Source of the DNA: Izhakiella australiensis
GTDB lineage: Bacteria > Pseudomonadota > Gammaproteobacteria > Enterobacterales > Enterobacteriaceae
Direction: 5' to 3'
Length of the DNA stretch: 64,000 nt
Assembly: GCF_002006995.1 (NCBI RefSeq)
Contig: NZ_MRUL01000009.1
Span: 124,001 to 188,000 of the forward strand
Both the position numbers and the translations under genes were made by a program. Under the pieces are notes generated by a model. That model ran no database searches and had not been told where the DNA came from. It worked only from the letters and a program-made list of their open reading frames with translations. Below are positions 1 to 8,257 of the stretch, one piece after another; the first letter of the stretch is position 1, and each line of letters opens with the position of its first letter.

Positions 1-1128
1 AAGCGCCTCTGCATCGCGCAGCTGCTTACGGCTGGCCTGCGCGGTCAGGCTGTTAATGATACGTCGGCTGGTCTCTACGCCGACGTCGGCTATCAGCAGC
101 TGCTCCTCTAACTCTTCAAACAGATCGTCATCTATTTTTTTGCCGTGGAACAATCCGATAAATCCGGAACCCAGATTCTGTCGCGTTTTTACCAGGCTGC
201 GTTTCAGCCTGGCAAAAAAGCCTTCGCGCGCCGGGCGCTCCTGTTCCACAGGCAGCGCCGCTTCCTCAACCTCTGCGGCCACCTGGCGGGCTAAATCGTC
301 ATCCTGCGGCTCTGCCGCCAGCGCAGCAGCCTCCAGCTCCGCTTCCGACAGCGCGTCCGGCTGACTGTCAGACTGGCTTTGCCCGGGAGATAAATCGGCA
401 TCCTGCGGCGTCGGAGCGTCATTCCGTGGCTCCAGCGACGTAGTAGAATCAAGATTAGCGTAGGAAGACGCGTTTTTCTCCGGGTCAACGGTTGGCGCAG
501 CAGCGTCCTGCGGCGGCAGAGTAAACGGCCGCCCTTCAACCGGTTCCAGAGCCTCAAGACTGGCTTCGGAGAGCGCGTCCTCTCTGGGATCAACCGCAGG
601 TATAGCGGCGGCGTCTTCCCATTCAGCCTGCATCGGATGCTGTTCTGTCGGCGCGACCTTATGCTCCGGCTCTGCATCAGCCCGATCGGCGTCTTCCCAT
701 TCAGCCTGCACCGGATGCTGTTCTGCCGGCGCAGCCTTATGCTCCGGCTCTGCATCAGCCCGATCGGCGTCTTCCCATTCAGCCTGCACCGGATGCTGTT
801 CTGCCGGCGCAGCCTTATGCTCCAGCTCTGCGTCAGCCCGATCGGCGTCCTCCCATTCAGCCTGCACCGGATGCTGTTCTGCCGGCGCAGCCTTATGCTC
901 CGGCTCTGCATCAGCAGGCTCTGCATCTTCAGGCAGCCATTCTTCGGCGCTGCTTTTCTCTTCGGGTGTCAGCGTAGCCTGTGCGTCATCATCAGCGGTA
1001 ACAGCCGACGGCGCTTCAGGCGCTGCAGATTCAATCTCTTCCTGCTGCGCGGCCTGCTCTGTCTCTTTTTGCTCATCCCGCCCTAATCCCAGCCAGGAAA
1101 AAAAGCCGCGTTTTTTCTCTTTTGCCAT
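1..1128 (-). CDS. ftsY: Signal recognition particle receptor FtsY (partial, 3' end outside window)
   Basis: FtsY is the membrane-associated GTPase receptor that docks SRP-ribosome complexes at the inner membrane. Translating the minus strand from the ATG at 1128 gives MAKEKKRGFFSWLGLG, the typical basic amphipathic N-terminus. An Asp/Glu/Ala-rich acidic A domain follows, and then the start of the N domain (ARLKRSLVKTRQNLGSGFIG, later LFEELEEQLLIADVGVE), which matches E. coli FtsY closely. The gene leaves the window after about 376 codons, before the G domain. The acidic domain is longer than in E. coli because of four 26-residue tandem repeats. The divergent neighbour rsmD and the downstream order are as in E. 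coli. Identification is very secure. Confidence 0.96.
   Translation of the reverse strand, partial: MAKEKKRGFFSWLGLGRDEQKETEQAAQQEEIESAAPEAPSAVTADDDAQATLTPEEKSSAEEWLPEDAEPADAEPEHKAAPAEQHPVQAEWEDADRADAELEHKAAPAEQHPVQAEWEDADRADAEPEHKAAPAEQHPVQAEWEDADRADAEPEHKVAPTEQHPMQAEWEDAAAIPAVDPREDALSEASLEALEPVEGRPFTLPPQDAAAPTVDPEKNASSYANLDSTTSLEPRNDAPTPQDADLSPGQSQSDSQPDALSEAELEAAALAAEPQDDDLARQVAAEVEEAALPVEQERPAREGFFARLKRSLVKTRQNLGSGFIGLFHGKKIDDDLFEELEEQLLIADVGVETSRRIINSLTAQASRKQLRDAEAL
611..922 (-). repeat. Four 78-bp tandem repeats inside ftsY
   Basis: Four direct repeats begin at about 611, 689, 767 and 845, spaced exactly 78 bp apart. They encode a 26-residue in-frame unit (ADAEPEHKAAPAEQHP followed by VQAEWEDADR). 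The two inner copies are almost identical, and the copy nearest 611 is the most diverged. Because 78 is a multiple of three, gain or loss of units leaves the FtsY reading frame intact. The repeat lies in the acidic, disordered A domain, ahead of the NG GTPase core. Confidence 0.95.
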
Positions 1129-1305
1129 TGTGTTACAACACCCCTTGATGGCTGACCCGGCATCAAGCGCCCGGTTTTTTATTGTTCAGATGATTAGTTC
1201 GCTAGTCTAACACTTTCCGGCGGACGCAAAACAGCACCCTTTTTACCGTTTCCAGTAAGCGGTAACCCCGCTAAACTACGCAAAAAATTATGACGAGTTG
1301 TAAAG

Positions 1306-1908
1306 ATGAAAAAACCACGCGGCCGGGCTGAAGGCCAAATCCGCATTATTGGCGGCCAGTGGCGCGGGCGTAAGCTCCCGGTGCCGGACAGCGACGGCCT
1401 GCGCCCGACCACCGACAGAGTACGAGAAACCCTGTTTAACTGGCTGATGCCCGTCATGGTCGACGCGCGCTGTCTCGACTGCTTCGCTGGCAGCGGCGCG
1501 CTAGGACTTGAGGCGCTTTCCCGCTATGCCTCCGCCGCTACGCTGCTGGAGCTGGAGCGCCCGGTGGCGCAGCAGCTGGAAAAAAACTGCCGGACGCTGG
1601 GCGCCAACAACGCGCAGGTTATCAACACCAATACCCTAAATTGGCTATGCCAGGCTGGCGAGCCTTTTGACGTGGTTTTTATCGATCCTCCTTTTCGTAA
1701 AGGCTTGCTGGATCAGATGCTGCCATTACTGGAGCACCACGGCTGGCTGGCAGCGCAGGCGATGATCTATATTGAGAATGAAACAGAAGGCGGAGCCCCG
1801 CAGGTTCCCGCCAACTGGCATTTATACCGCGAAAAAATCGCCGGACAGGTTGCTTACCGCCTGTACCAGCGTCACCCCATAAATCAAGGAACTGAAAATG
1901 ATGATTAA
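1306..1908 (+). CDS. rsmD: 16S rRNA (guanine(966)-N(2))-methyltransferase RsmD
   Basis: RsmD methylates N2 of G966 in 16S rRNA using S-adenosylmethionine. The 200-residue product has the expected length. It shows the basic N-terminus with RIIGGQWRGRKLPV, then LRPTTDRVRETLFNW, the SAM-binding LDCFAGSGALGLEALSR, and the amino-methylase catalytic motif DPPF in VVFIDPPFR. It lies divergent from ftsY, as in E. coli. Its stop overlaps the start of yhhL by 11 bases, which suggests translational coupling. Confidence 0.96.
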   Translation: MKKPRGRAEGQIRIIGGQWRGRKLPVPDSDGLRPTTDRVRETLFNWLMPVMVDARCLDCFAGSGALGLEALSRYASAATLLELERPVAQQLEKNCRTLGANNAQVINTNTLNWLCQAGEPFDVVFIDPPFRKGLLDQMLPLLEHHGWLAAQAMIYIENETEGGAPQVPANWHLYREKIAGQVAYRLYQRHPINQGTENDD

Positions 1909-2170
1909 TATCGGACGCCTGTTGATGGTATGCGTCTGGTTATTTTTGCTATGGAATCTGGTTGATCCTTTTCCCAAGCCGCTGCGCTATTTTGTACATG
2001 TTGCACTGTTCTTTATGATCATCATGCACGGCCTGCAGCTCACTCTTATGAAGGCAACACAGCCGAAAAACGCAGCGCCGCTGAGCGGTAAAGTTCAGCT
2101 AAAAATGTTCATCTTTGGCGTATTTGAGCTGCTGGCCTGGCAAAAAAAGCATTACCCAAAGAAAAAATAG
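1898..2170 (+). CDS. yhhL: Small membrane protein YhhL (DUF1145 family)
   Basis: This 90-residue protein has two predicted membrane segments (about residues 4-20 and 30-52) and ends in a Lys-rich tail. The sequence (LFLLWNLVDPFPKPLRYFVH) resembles E. coli YhhL, a DUF1145 protein without an assigned function. The start ATG at 1898 overlaps the end of rsmD and follows an AAGGA ribosome-binding site, so the two genes form an operon. Position between rsmD and yhhM supports the assignment. Confidence 0.88.
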   Translation: MMINIGRLLMVCVWLFLLWNLVDPFPKPLRYFVHVALFFMIIMHGLQLTLMKATQPKNAAPLSGKVQLKMFIFGVFELLAWQKKHYPKKK

Positions 2171-2187
2171 CAGGCTTTCCGGGCGCC

Positions 2188-2556
2188 TCAGCGCAGGGCA
2201 TTTCCGGCAGGCAAAAAGCGGATAAAACGCGATCCCTGCACTTCCAGGGTGCCCCTTTTCCCTTTGTCCAACTGCCGGTAATCCTTTTCACTGAGTATTA
2301 ATTTAAAATCCCCGGCGCCGTTGAGCGGATGAAACCAGGCCTCATACCGCATATCTTCCCCGGCAATCACTTCACGCTGACGCGAGCGACGGCTGGAGGC
2401 AGGGAATTCCCGCCGGGTCTTCACCTCAACCTGTATGCTACGCACCGGGGATGCATCGTTTACAGCGACCTCACGCCGCTGTTTCATAAACTGTCGTGTC
2501 GCCAGAATCGCAATAACAGCCAGGACAATAATAAAAAACAACGGTGGCTTGCTCAT
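2188..2556 (-). CDS. yhhM: YhhM, DUF2500 family membrane-anchored protein
   Basis: The product starts [20 protein letters not shown], a single N-terminal membrane anchor, followed by a soluble domain with the conserved RRSRQREV and MRYEAWF segments of the DUF2500 family. A longer in-frame extension to 2646 exists. The ATG at 2556 was chosen because it follows a strong GGAGGAG site and matches the E. coli YhhM start and length (about 120 residues). Function is not known. It is convergent with yhhL and divergent from yhhN. Confidence 0.9.
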   Translation of the reverse strand: MSKPPLFFIIVLAVIAILATRQFMKQRREVAVNDASPVRSIQVEVKTRREFPASSRRSRQREVIAGEDMRYEAWFHPLNGAGDFKLILSEKDYRQLDKGKRGTLEVQGSRFIRFLPAGNALR

Positions 2557-2737
2557 AACTAACGTCTCCTCCCGCTTTTTTTTTACCAGATGCGGGCGAG
2601 AGAATCCAACCGGAGCTCTCTCATTGTCACAGAGCCCCACCCTCACCTACACTGTCAGCGCAAGAATGGATTTCCATTTACAATTTGGTGTTTATGCAGC
2701 TTTCAGACGCTGCATATCCCGTTTGAAAGGAACAACT

Positions 2738-3364
2738 ATGATCTGGTCTTTTTTGGCGGTCCTATTTTCCGGTTGGTTGTATGTCGACGCCTCTTATCGC
2801 GGCCCCCAATGGCAGCGCTGGGTATTTAAACCCGTCACCTTACTGCTGCTGCTCGGCTGGGCCTGGCAAGCGCCCATGCTTCGCACGACGGAATATTTGA
2901 TTTTACTCGGCCTGCTGGCGACGCTGATTGGCGATGCGCTGATGCTGCTGCCGCAAAAGCGCTTGCTGTATGCTATTGGGGCGTTCTTCCTTTCCCATCT
3001 GCTTTATACCATTAGCTTTATCAGCACTATGACGCTGCATTTTTACTGGCCGATCCCATTGGCGTTATTGATTATCGGCGCGCTGCTGATTGCCGCGCTC
3101 TGGAGTCGCCTTGAAACGCTGCGCTGGCCGGTTTTCACGCTGATCGGCATGACGCTGTTGATGGTATGGGTTGCGACGGAAAGCTACGTGATTTTGCCCG
3201 GCGATCGCAGTTTCTCGGTTGCCGTCGGTTCCTCGCTGCTGCTGCTGGGCATTGCCATCTGGCTACTCAGCCATTATCGCAGGCGCTTTCGCGCCGACAG
3301 CGCGCTGATCGCAGCCTGTTATTTCGCCGGTCACTTTATGATCGTCCGATCGCTTTGGCTGTAA
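2738..3364 (+). CDS. yhhN: Membrane protein YhhN (YhhN/TMEM86 family)
   Basis: This 208-residue polytopic membrane protein has about eight hydrophobic segments. It begins [20 protein letters not shown] and ends [20 protein letters not shown], very close to E. coli YhhN and of identical length. The open frame continues upstream, but ATG 2738 follows an AAAGGA site and matches the family start. Eukaryotic TMEM86 relatives are lysoplasmalogenases; whether the bacterial protein has that activity is unsettled. It sits directly upstream of the zntA promoter. Confidence 0.92.
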   Translation: MIWSFLAVLFSGWLYVDASYRGPQWQRWVFKPVTLLLLLGWAWQAPMLRTTEYLILLGLLATLIGDALMLLPQKRLLYAIGAFFLSHLLYTISFISTMTLHFYWPIPLALLIIGALLIAALWSRLETLRWPVFTLIGMTLLMVWVATESYVILPGDRSFSVAVGSSLLLLGIAIWLLSHYRRRFRADSALIAACYFAGHFMIVRSLWL

Positions 3365-3382
3365 CCTTCCGCTAAAAGAAGC

Positions 3383-3414
3383 TTGACTCTGGAGTGGACT
3401 CCAGAGTGTAGGAT
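3383..3414 (+). promoter_or_regulatory. zntA promoter with ZntR operator
   Basis: A -35 TTGACT (3383-3388) and a -10 TAGGAT (3409-3414) are separated by 20 bp, the over-long spacer typical of MerR-family activated promoters. The spacer holds a perfect 9-bp inverted repeat, ACTCTGGAG (3386-3394) and CTCCAGAGT (3399-3407), essentially the E. coli zntA operator. By family knowledge, ZntR bound to Zn(II), Cd(II) or Pb(II) untwists this DNA to fire zntA. Confidence 0.93.
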
Positions 3415-3459
3415 AGCGACTGCGGCAGCTTTCGCCGCAGTCGTTTAACGGAGGTTTCT

Positions 3460-5841
3460 ATGCGCGCACATTTTGGCTGCGGCTGCGGCCACAAACACGC
3501 TTCCCGCCAACACGGATGCAGCGTCAGCTCGCAACCCAGGCTGACAAAACTAACTCAGATCAACCCGTTAACATGCGGTTCCGACGCCTGCTGCGATAGC
3601 GAAGACGGCGGCGGCGGCGATACGTCCGCTGACGAAAGCGACAGACCTGCTGCGCGAAAAATCAGACAGGTCGTGCCGGCAACACCCTGCGCCGACGCCT
3701 GCTGCGCTAGCAACGCCAGCAGCAGTGGCGATCGGGTAGATGGCGCTGTAGCTCCCGGGGCACAGCAGCGCTTTCGCTGGCTGATTACCGGCATGGATTG
3801 CCCTTCCTGCGCACGCAAAATAGAAGTCGCCGCACGGCGGGTTGCTGGCGTCCAGCAAGCTCAGGTGCTGTTCAGTACCCAGACGCTACAGGTGGAAGCC
3901 TTTGGCAACGTCGTGACAGCCGTTGAACAGGCCATCGCGCAGGCAGGCTTCACCCTGACGTCGGCAGACAGGCCAACGGCCGCACCCAGCTCAAACCTCT
4001 GGCGCGAAAACGCGTTGCTGATAACCGTCGCGCTATTCACCGCGATCAGCTCACTGATCGCGCATTTATGGCCAGAGGCCGGAAACGTTGCCTTTACGAT
4101 TACCACCTTCACCGGTCTGACGCCGATTATTCGCCGCGCCTGGGGCATACTGCGTAGCGGTCAGCCCTTCACTATCGAAATGCTGATGAGTATCGCCACA
4201 CTGGGCGCCCTGACGATTGGTGCCTGCGCAGAAGCATCGATGGTGTTATTGCTATTTATGCTCGGCGAGCGCCTTGAAGCCTTTGCCGCTCAGCGCGCCC
4301 GCCGCGGTGTGACGGCCTTAATGGCTCTGAAGCCGGAAACCGCCACCCGCCTCCACGGTGACCAGCAAGAGGTGGTAGCGCTGTCCGCGCTGCAACCGGG
4401 AGATATCATTGTTATTTCCCCCGGCGATCGGCTGCCTGCCGATGGCGTGCTGATGACCGCTGAGGCCAGCTTTGATGAAAGCGCGCTGACCGGCGAATCC
4501 ATGCCTGTCGCCCGCAAGACCGGCGCAGCGCTGATGGCTGGTGCCCTCAGCGTGGATGCCCGCGTACAGCTGCGCGTAACATCACGCCCCGGAGAAAGCG
4601 CCATCGACCGCATTCTGCAGCTTATTGAGGAAGCAGAAAGCCACCGTGCGCCGGTAGAACGCTTTATTGACAGCTTCAGCCGCTTTTATACGCCCGCCGT
4701 GATGTTACTGGCCCTGCTGGCCGCCGTACTGCCGCCGTTACTGTTTGCTCAGCCCTGGCATGAATGGCTGTATAAGGGACTGACGCTGCTGCTGATTGGC
4801 TGTCCTTGCGCGCTGGTGATTTCCGTGCCGGCCTCAATAACCTCGGCGTTGGCTACCGCCAGTCGGCTGGGCGTATTGATTAAGGGGGGAGCCGCCCTTG
4901 AGCAACTGAGTAAGATTCGCACCCTGGCGTTTGATAAAACCGGTACGCTGACCGCCGGTCAGCCGGAAGTGAGTACGGTAGAAAGCTTCACCGAAGCGCA
5001 GACTGACGTTACGCTGGCTCTGGCCGCCGCGGCAGAACAAGGTTCCAGTCATCCGTTAGCGCGCGCTATCATGGCAGAAGCGCAGGCGCGCAAACTGGCG
5101 GTGCCAGTGGCGCAAAACCACCGGGCGCAGGCTGGCCTTGGCGTGACGGCGCTGCTCGGCCAATCGCAGCTGACGATTTGCTCGCCTTCCGGCCTGAAAG
5201 CTGACCAGCTCAATGCCAAACAATGGGTGCAGGTGCGCCACTGGGAAAACGCCGGGAACACCGTGGTTATATTACTGCAAGACGGTCAGCCTGAAGGCCT
5301 GATAGCCCTGCGTGACCGGCTACGTGACAACGCCCGGGAAACCGTCGCTGAACTGCAGGCGCTTGGCATTGAGAGCGTGATGCTAACCGGTGACAATCCG
5401 CGTACCGCGGAAGCTATCGCCGCAGAGCTGAAAATTGACTGGCGTGCGTCGCTGCTGCCCGCAGATAAGGTCAGCGAAATCAAGCGGCTGTCTCAACAGC
5501 AGCCGGTCGCGATGATCGGCGATGGCATCAATGATTCTCCGGCAATGAAAGCCGCAACGCTGGGTATTGCAATGGGCAATGGCAGCGACATTGCGCTGGA
5601 AACCGCCGACGCGGCACTAACCCATAGTCGCCTCAACGCCCTGGCCCCGCTTATTCGCTTGGCGCGCAAAACTCGCCGCAATGTGCTGCAAAACATCAGC
5701 ATTGCGCTGGGATTGAAGGGGGTATTTTTAGTAACGTCGCTGCTGGGCTTTACCGGCCTGTGGCTGGCAGTACTGGCCGACTCCGGCGCGACGGCGCTGG
5801 TAACGCTCAATGCGTTGCGCCTGCTGCGGCAAATTCGTTAA
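3460..5841 (+). CDS. zntA: Zn(II)/Cd(II)/Pb(II)-exporting P1B-type ATPase ZntA
   Basis: ZntA pumps divalent soft metals from cytoplasm to periplasm. The 793-residue product has one heavy-metal-associated domain (GMDCPSC, residues 111-117), the transmembrane ion-binding CPC (448-450, GCPCALVIS), the actuator motif TGES, the phosphorylation motif DKTGT (Asp492) and the hinge GDGIND. It is about 60 residues longer than E. coli ZntA (732) because of a Cys/His-rich N-terminal extension: CGCGHKH near the start and two DACC motifs at about 43 and 80. ATG 3460 follows GGAGG and the ZntR promoter, which fixes the start. Confidence 0.96.
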   Translation: MRAHFGCGCGHKHASRQHGCSVSSQPRLTKLTQINPLTCGSDACCDSEDGGGGDTSADESDRPAARKIRQVVPATPCADACCASNASSSGDRVDGAVAPGAQQRFRWLITGMDCPSCARKIEVAARRVAGVQQAQVLFSTQTLQVEAFGNVVTAVEQAIAQAGFTLTSADRPTAAPSSNLWRENALLITVALFTAISSLIAHLWPEAGNVAFTITTFTGLTPIIRRAWGILRSGQPFTIEMLMSIATLGALTIGACAEASMVLLLFMLGERLEAFAAQRARRGVTALMALKPETATRLHGDQQEVVALSALQPGDIIVISPGDRLPADGVLMTAEASFDESALTGESMPVARKTGAALMAGALSVDARVQLRVTSRPGESAIDRILQLIEEAESHRAPVERFIDSFSRFYTPAVMLLALLAAVLPPLLFAQPWHEWLYKGLTLLLIGCPCALVISVPASITSALATASRLGVLIKGGAALEQLSKIRTLAFDKTGTLTAGQPEVSTVESFTEAQTDVTLALAAAAEQGSSHPLARAIMAEAQARKLAVPVAQNHRAQAGLGVTALLGQSQLTICSPSGLKADQLNAKQWVQVRHWENAGNTVVILLQDGQPEGLIALRDRLRDNARETVAELQALGIESVMLTGDNPRTAEAIAAELKIDWRASLLPADKVSEIKRLSQQQPVAMIGDGINDSPAMKAATLGIAMGNGSDIALETADAALTHSRLNALAPLIRLARKTRRNVLQNISIALGLKGVFLVTSLLGFTGLWLAVLADSGATALVTLNALRLLRQIR

Positions 5842-5846
5842 TACCA

Positions 5847-5882
5847 GCGTGGCCTGACGGTTTTTCAGGCCACGCCTTTTTT
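5847..5882. terminator. Bidirectional intrinsic terminator between zntA and tusA
   Basis: An 11-bp stem, GCGTGGCCTGA (5847-5857) with TCAGGCCACGC (5865-5875), is followed by a T-run on the plus strand (5877-5882) and has A-rich sequence in the loop for the opposite direction. It overlaps the tusA stop codon and ends both convergent genes. Confidence 0.85.
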
Positions 5883-6116
5883 AATCAGATAGCGATAAGG
5901 CTTACTGTCGATCTCCTGCGCCAGCAGGGTATGCTCCATAAAAGTACAAAAACCGGGAATATCACGGGTGGTTGCCGGGTCATCGGCAATAATCAGCAGC
6001 GTCTCACCTGCGGCCATATCCCGCACGGTTTTGCGCACCATCATTACCGGTTCCGGGCAGCGTAGCCCCATCGCATTGAGGGTTTTATCAGCGTGGGCGT
6101 TAATATCGCCAGTCAT
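5865..6116 (-). CDS. tusA: Sulfurtransferase TusA
   Basis: TusA accepts sulfur from IscS and relays it to TusBCD for 2-thiouridine formation in tRNA; it also feeds other sulfur pathways. The 83-residue product carries [17 protein letters not shown] with the active-site Cys of the CPxP motif, and [18 protein letters not shown], almost identical to E. coli TusA. The open frame extends to 6179, but the ATG at 6116 has GGTGAG six bases upstream and gives the family length; the ATG at 6122 would abut that site. Convergent with zntA, as in E. coli. Confidence 0.95.
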   Translation of the reverse strand: MTGDINAHADKTLNAMGLRCPEPVMMVRKTVRDMAAGETLLIIADDPATTRDIPGFCTFMEHTLLAQEIDSKPYRYLIKKGVA

Positions 6117-6290
6117 TGTCATCTCACCAACAAGAGTAAAACAGGGACGCCAGTTTACCCCCTGCAATGGCCCCTGCAAACCCGCATCGCGACGCCATCG
6201 TTTGCGTATTAATTAACCATTGCATACTCTGTGGTTTAGCGTATTATGCCGCCGTTATTTTTTTATACTGATTTCTGCTTTGGCTCGCTA

Positions 6291-6324
6291 AAGCTGGGTT
6301 CCCTCACCCCAAGATAAAAAGGTT
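6291..6324 (+). promoter_or_regulatory. Candidate preQ1-I riboswitch upstream of yhhQ
   Basis: The leader folds as a minimal H-type pseudoknot. Stem P1 pairs TGGG (6295-6298) with CCCA (6308-6311). The loop CCT (6302-6304) can pair with AGG (6320-6322) after an A-rich tail (AAGATAAAAAGG). The second strand of P2 is also the ribosome-binding site for the ATG at 6329, so ligand binding would hide it. The arrangement resembles class I preQ1 riboswitches, and YhhQ-family transporters are known preQ1/queuosine-precursor importers. Built by eye; no covariance search was possible. Confidence 0.62.
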
Positions 6325-6328
6325 CAAT

Positions 6329-6994
6329 ATGATCGCTTTTACACCGCGCCAGCGCCTGCACGCGCTTTTTTGGCTATCGCTTTTCCATCTGCTGGTAATT
6401 ACTTCCAGTAACTACCTCGTGCAGCTCCCCATTGCCATCTTTGGTCTGCATACCACCTGGGGCGCATTCAGCTTTCCTTTTATTTTTCTGGCGACTGACC
6501 TGACGGTACGTATATTCGGCGCACCGCTGGCACGACGTATTATCCTGGCGGTGATGGTACCGGCCCTGTTTATCTCATACGTCATCTCTGCGCTGTGGTT
6601 TAACGGCGAATGGCAGGGCGTGGCAGGATTACAGCAGGTCAACCTGTTTGTCGCGCGCATCGCCTGCGCCAGCTTTATGGCCTATGTACTGGGGCAGATC
6701 CTTGATGTCCATGTTTTTAACCGCCTGCGCCAGAAGGCGCAATGGTGGGTGGCGCCCGCCGGCGCGATGTTTCTGGGCAATATCAGCGATACTCTGGCTT
6801 TCTTTTTTATCGCTTTTTACAAAAGCCCTGACCCCTTCATGGCGCAGCACTGGGTGGAAATCGCCCTGGTGGACTACAGCTTCAAGGTTTTAATCTGCAT
6901 GATTTTCTTTCTGCCAGCCTACGGGGTACTACTTAATACCCTGCTTAAACGTATGGCGGAAAAATCCGAACAACCGCGTTTCAACTTCGGCTGA
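6329..6994 (+). CDS. yhhQ: Queuosine precursor transporter YhhQ
   Basis: YhhQ (QPTR family, COG1738) imports 7-cyano-7-deazaguanine/preQ1-type precursors for queuosine modification of tRNA. The 221-residue product has six or so membrane segments and the segments FHLLVITSSNYLVQLP, SFPFIFLATDLTVRIFGAP and NISDTLAFFFIAF, which match E. coli YhhQ at the same length. It follows a probable preQ1-sensing leader. Location between tusA and dcrB is as in E. coli, except for the GNAT gene inserted downstream. Confidence 0.95.
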   Translation: MIAFTPRQRLHALFWLSLFHLLVITSSNYLVQLPIAIFGLHTTWGAFSFPFIFLATDLTVRIFGAPLARRIILAVMVPALFISYVISALWFNGEWQGVAGLQQVNLFVARIACASFMAYVLGQILDVHVFNRLRQKAQWWVAPAGAMFLGNISDTLAFFFIAFYKSPDPFMAQHWVEIALVDYSFKVLICMIFFLPAYGVLLNTLLKRMAEKSEQPRFNFG

Positions 6995-7042
6995 GGCCAA
7001 AAAAAGTTTACAATGGCGGTCTGCCTGAAGTTGGAGATCGCC

Positions 7043-7477
7043 ATGTCTATAATCCTTCGCCACGCCTCGCTGAAAGAAATTCATTTGCTTTACAATCAGC
7101 TGCCTGAGTTCGATGCCTATCATTCATTAAACGATATGGAAATGCGCATCGCGGACAAACCACATCTGGTGCGTATCGCAGAAATTGACGGCGAACTGGC
7201 GGGTTTCAAGCTGGGCTATGCCCTGGATAAAAACTGCTTTTACAGCTGGCTGGGCGGCGTGCTGCCCGGCTTTCGTCGCGAAGGTGTCGCACATGCACTG
7301 CTACGCGATCAGGAGCTGTGGGCGCAGTCACAGGGCTATTCCAGAGTCAGCGTTAACACCCGCAATCGCTTTAAAGAGATGCTGCTGTTGCTGGTCAGCC
7401 GCGATTACCAGCTGGTCGCGCTGCAACCCGGTGAAACGGCAGCGGAGCACAAACTTCGTTTAGAAAAAGCGTTATAG
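7043..7477 (+). CDS. GNAT family N-acetyltransferase
   Basis: This 144-residue protein has a GNAT fold signature: RIAEIDGELAGFKLGY (beta strands 2-4), then GGVLPGFRREGVAHALLRDQ, which fits the acetyl-CoA pyrophosphate loop (R/Q-x-x-G-x-A/G). The substrate is not recognisable. The reading frame is open from 7013, but ATG 7043 follows GGAG at a proper distance. It lies 48 bases after yhhQ and may be read with it. E. coli has no gene at this spot. Confidence 0.8.
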   Translation: MSIILRHASLKEIHLLYNQLPEFDAYHSLNDMEMRIADKPHLVRIAEIDGELAGFKLGYALDKNCFYSWLGGVLPGFRREGVAHALLRDQELWAQSQGYSRVSVNTRNRFKEMLLLLVSRDYQLVALQPGETAAEHKLRLEKAL

Positions 7478-7553
7478 CCTATAACTGGTTGCTTTTACTG
7501 GCCCAATACGTTTGACTGTGACAGAGAAAAGACGCGGTAAATAAGGGAAACGG

Positions 7554-8111
7554 ATGCGTAATCTACTTAAATATGCAGGAATAGGCTTACTGGTAGTCGG
7601 TCTGGCTGCCTGTGACGGTAAAAATGATAAAACGGGTAGCGAAAGCGGCGGCGCCAGCAGCAGTCAGTCGGCACAAAATGTTTCGTTACTGGACGGCAAG
7701 CTCTCCTTCACTCTGCCTGAGGGCATGTCGGATAAAAGCGACAAACTGGCCACTCAGGCCAGCAATATGCACGTTTATGCGGACGATTCGCAGCAGCGAA
7801 CCATCATTGTTCTGGTAGGCGATAACTCTAATCAGAATCTGGACGTTTTTGCCAAACGCCTGGAAAACGAGCAGCGCAATCGCGATCCTCAGCTTCAGGT
7901 AATCAGCAATAAAGCGTTAACGCTGAGCGGTCATGAGGCGCAGGAACTGAATACCGTTATCTCGGCAAATAATCAGACCAGCTGGTCTTCGATTATCCTG
8001 GCGAAGCTGGATGATAAAGTGATAACCATGCAGATTTCTCTGCCGGCGGATAACCAGCAGCAGGCTCAAAGCGAAGCGCAAAAAGTGGTGGACTCGATCA
8101 AGCTGAAATAG
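7554..8111 (+). CDS. dcrB: Inner-membrane lipoprotein DcrB
   Basis: DcrB is a lipoprotein needed for adsorption of phages C1 and C6 in E. coli and implicated in envelope homeostasis. The 185-residue product has the same length as E. coli DcrB. It has a lipobox (VGLAAC, Cys at about residue 20), the conserved LLDGKLSFTLP, and RNRDPQLQVISNKA. It closes the conserved core block and is followed by a strong terminator, after which the inositol island begins. Confidence 0.94.
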   Translation: MRNLLKYAGIGLLVVGLAACDGKNDKTGSESGGASSSQSAQNVSLLDGKLSFTLPEGMSDKSDKLATQASNMHVYADDSQQRTIIVLVGDNSNQNLDVFAKRLENEQRNRDPQLQVISNKALTLSGHEAQELNTVISANNQTSWSSIILAKLDDKVITMQISLPADNQQQAQSEAQKVVDSIKLK

Positions 8112-8132
8112 CGGCTTAAGGATATTCCCGGT

Positions 8133-8165
8133 AAAAAAAACGCCTGTATTACAGGCGTTTTTTAT
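8133..8165. terminator. Bidirectional terminator between dcrB and iolE
   Basis: A perfect 7-bp stem, CGCCTGT (8141-8147) and ACAGGCG (8151-8157), has a 3-base loop, an A-run on its left (8133-8140) and a T-run on its right (8158-8163). It can stop dcrB on the plus strand and the iolDGE transcript on the minus strand. Confidence 0.88.
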
Positions 8166-8257
8166 TTAATTTGCTTAACCGGTCTTGGGTATCAGGGCGC
8201 TGACTGGCGTTAAGCAAAAATTGCATTAGCACCGCCTGACGCGCCAGCACAAACCAA

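Noticed and set aside
611-922. Regular 78-bp repeats considered as a CRISPR array
   Set aside because: The units are contiguous, without unique spacers, and code in frame for FtsY.
291-926. 211-codon minus-strand frame with repeated RLRRQNSIRCRLNG units
   Set aside because: It is the FtsY tandem-repeat DNA read out of frame; the FtsY frame is conserved and explains the repeats.
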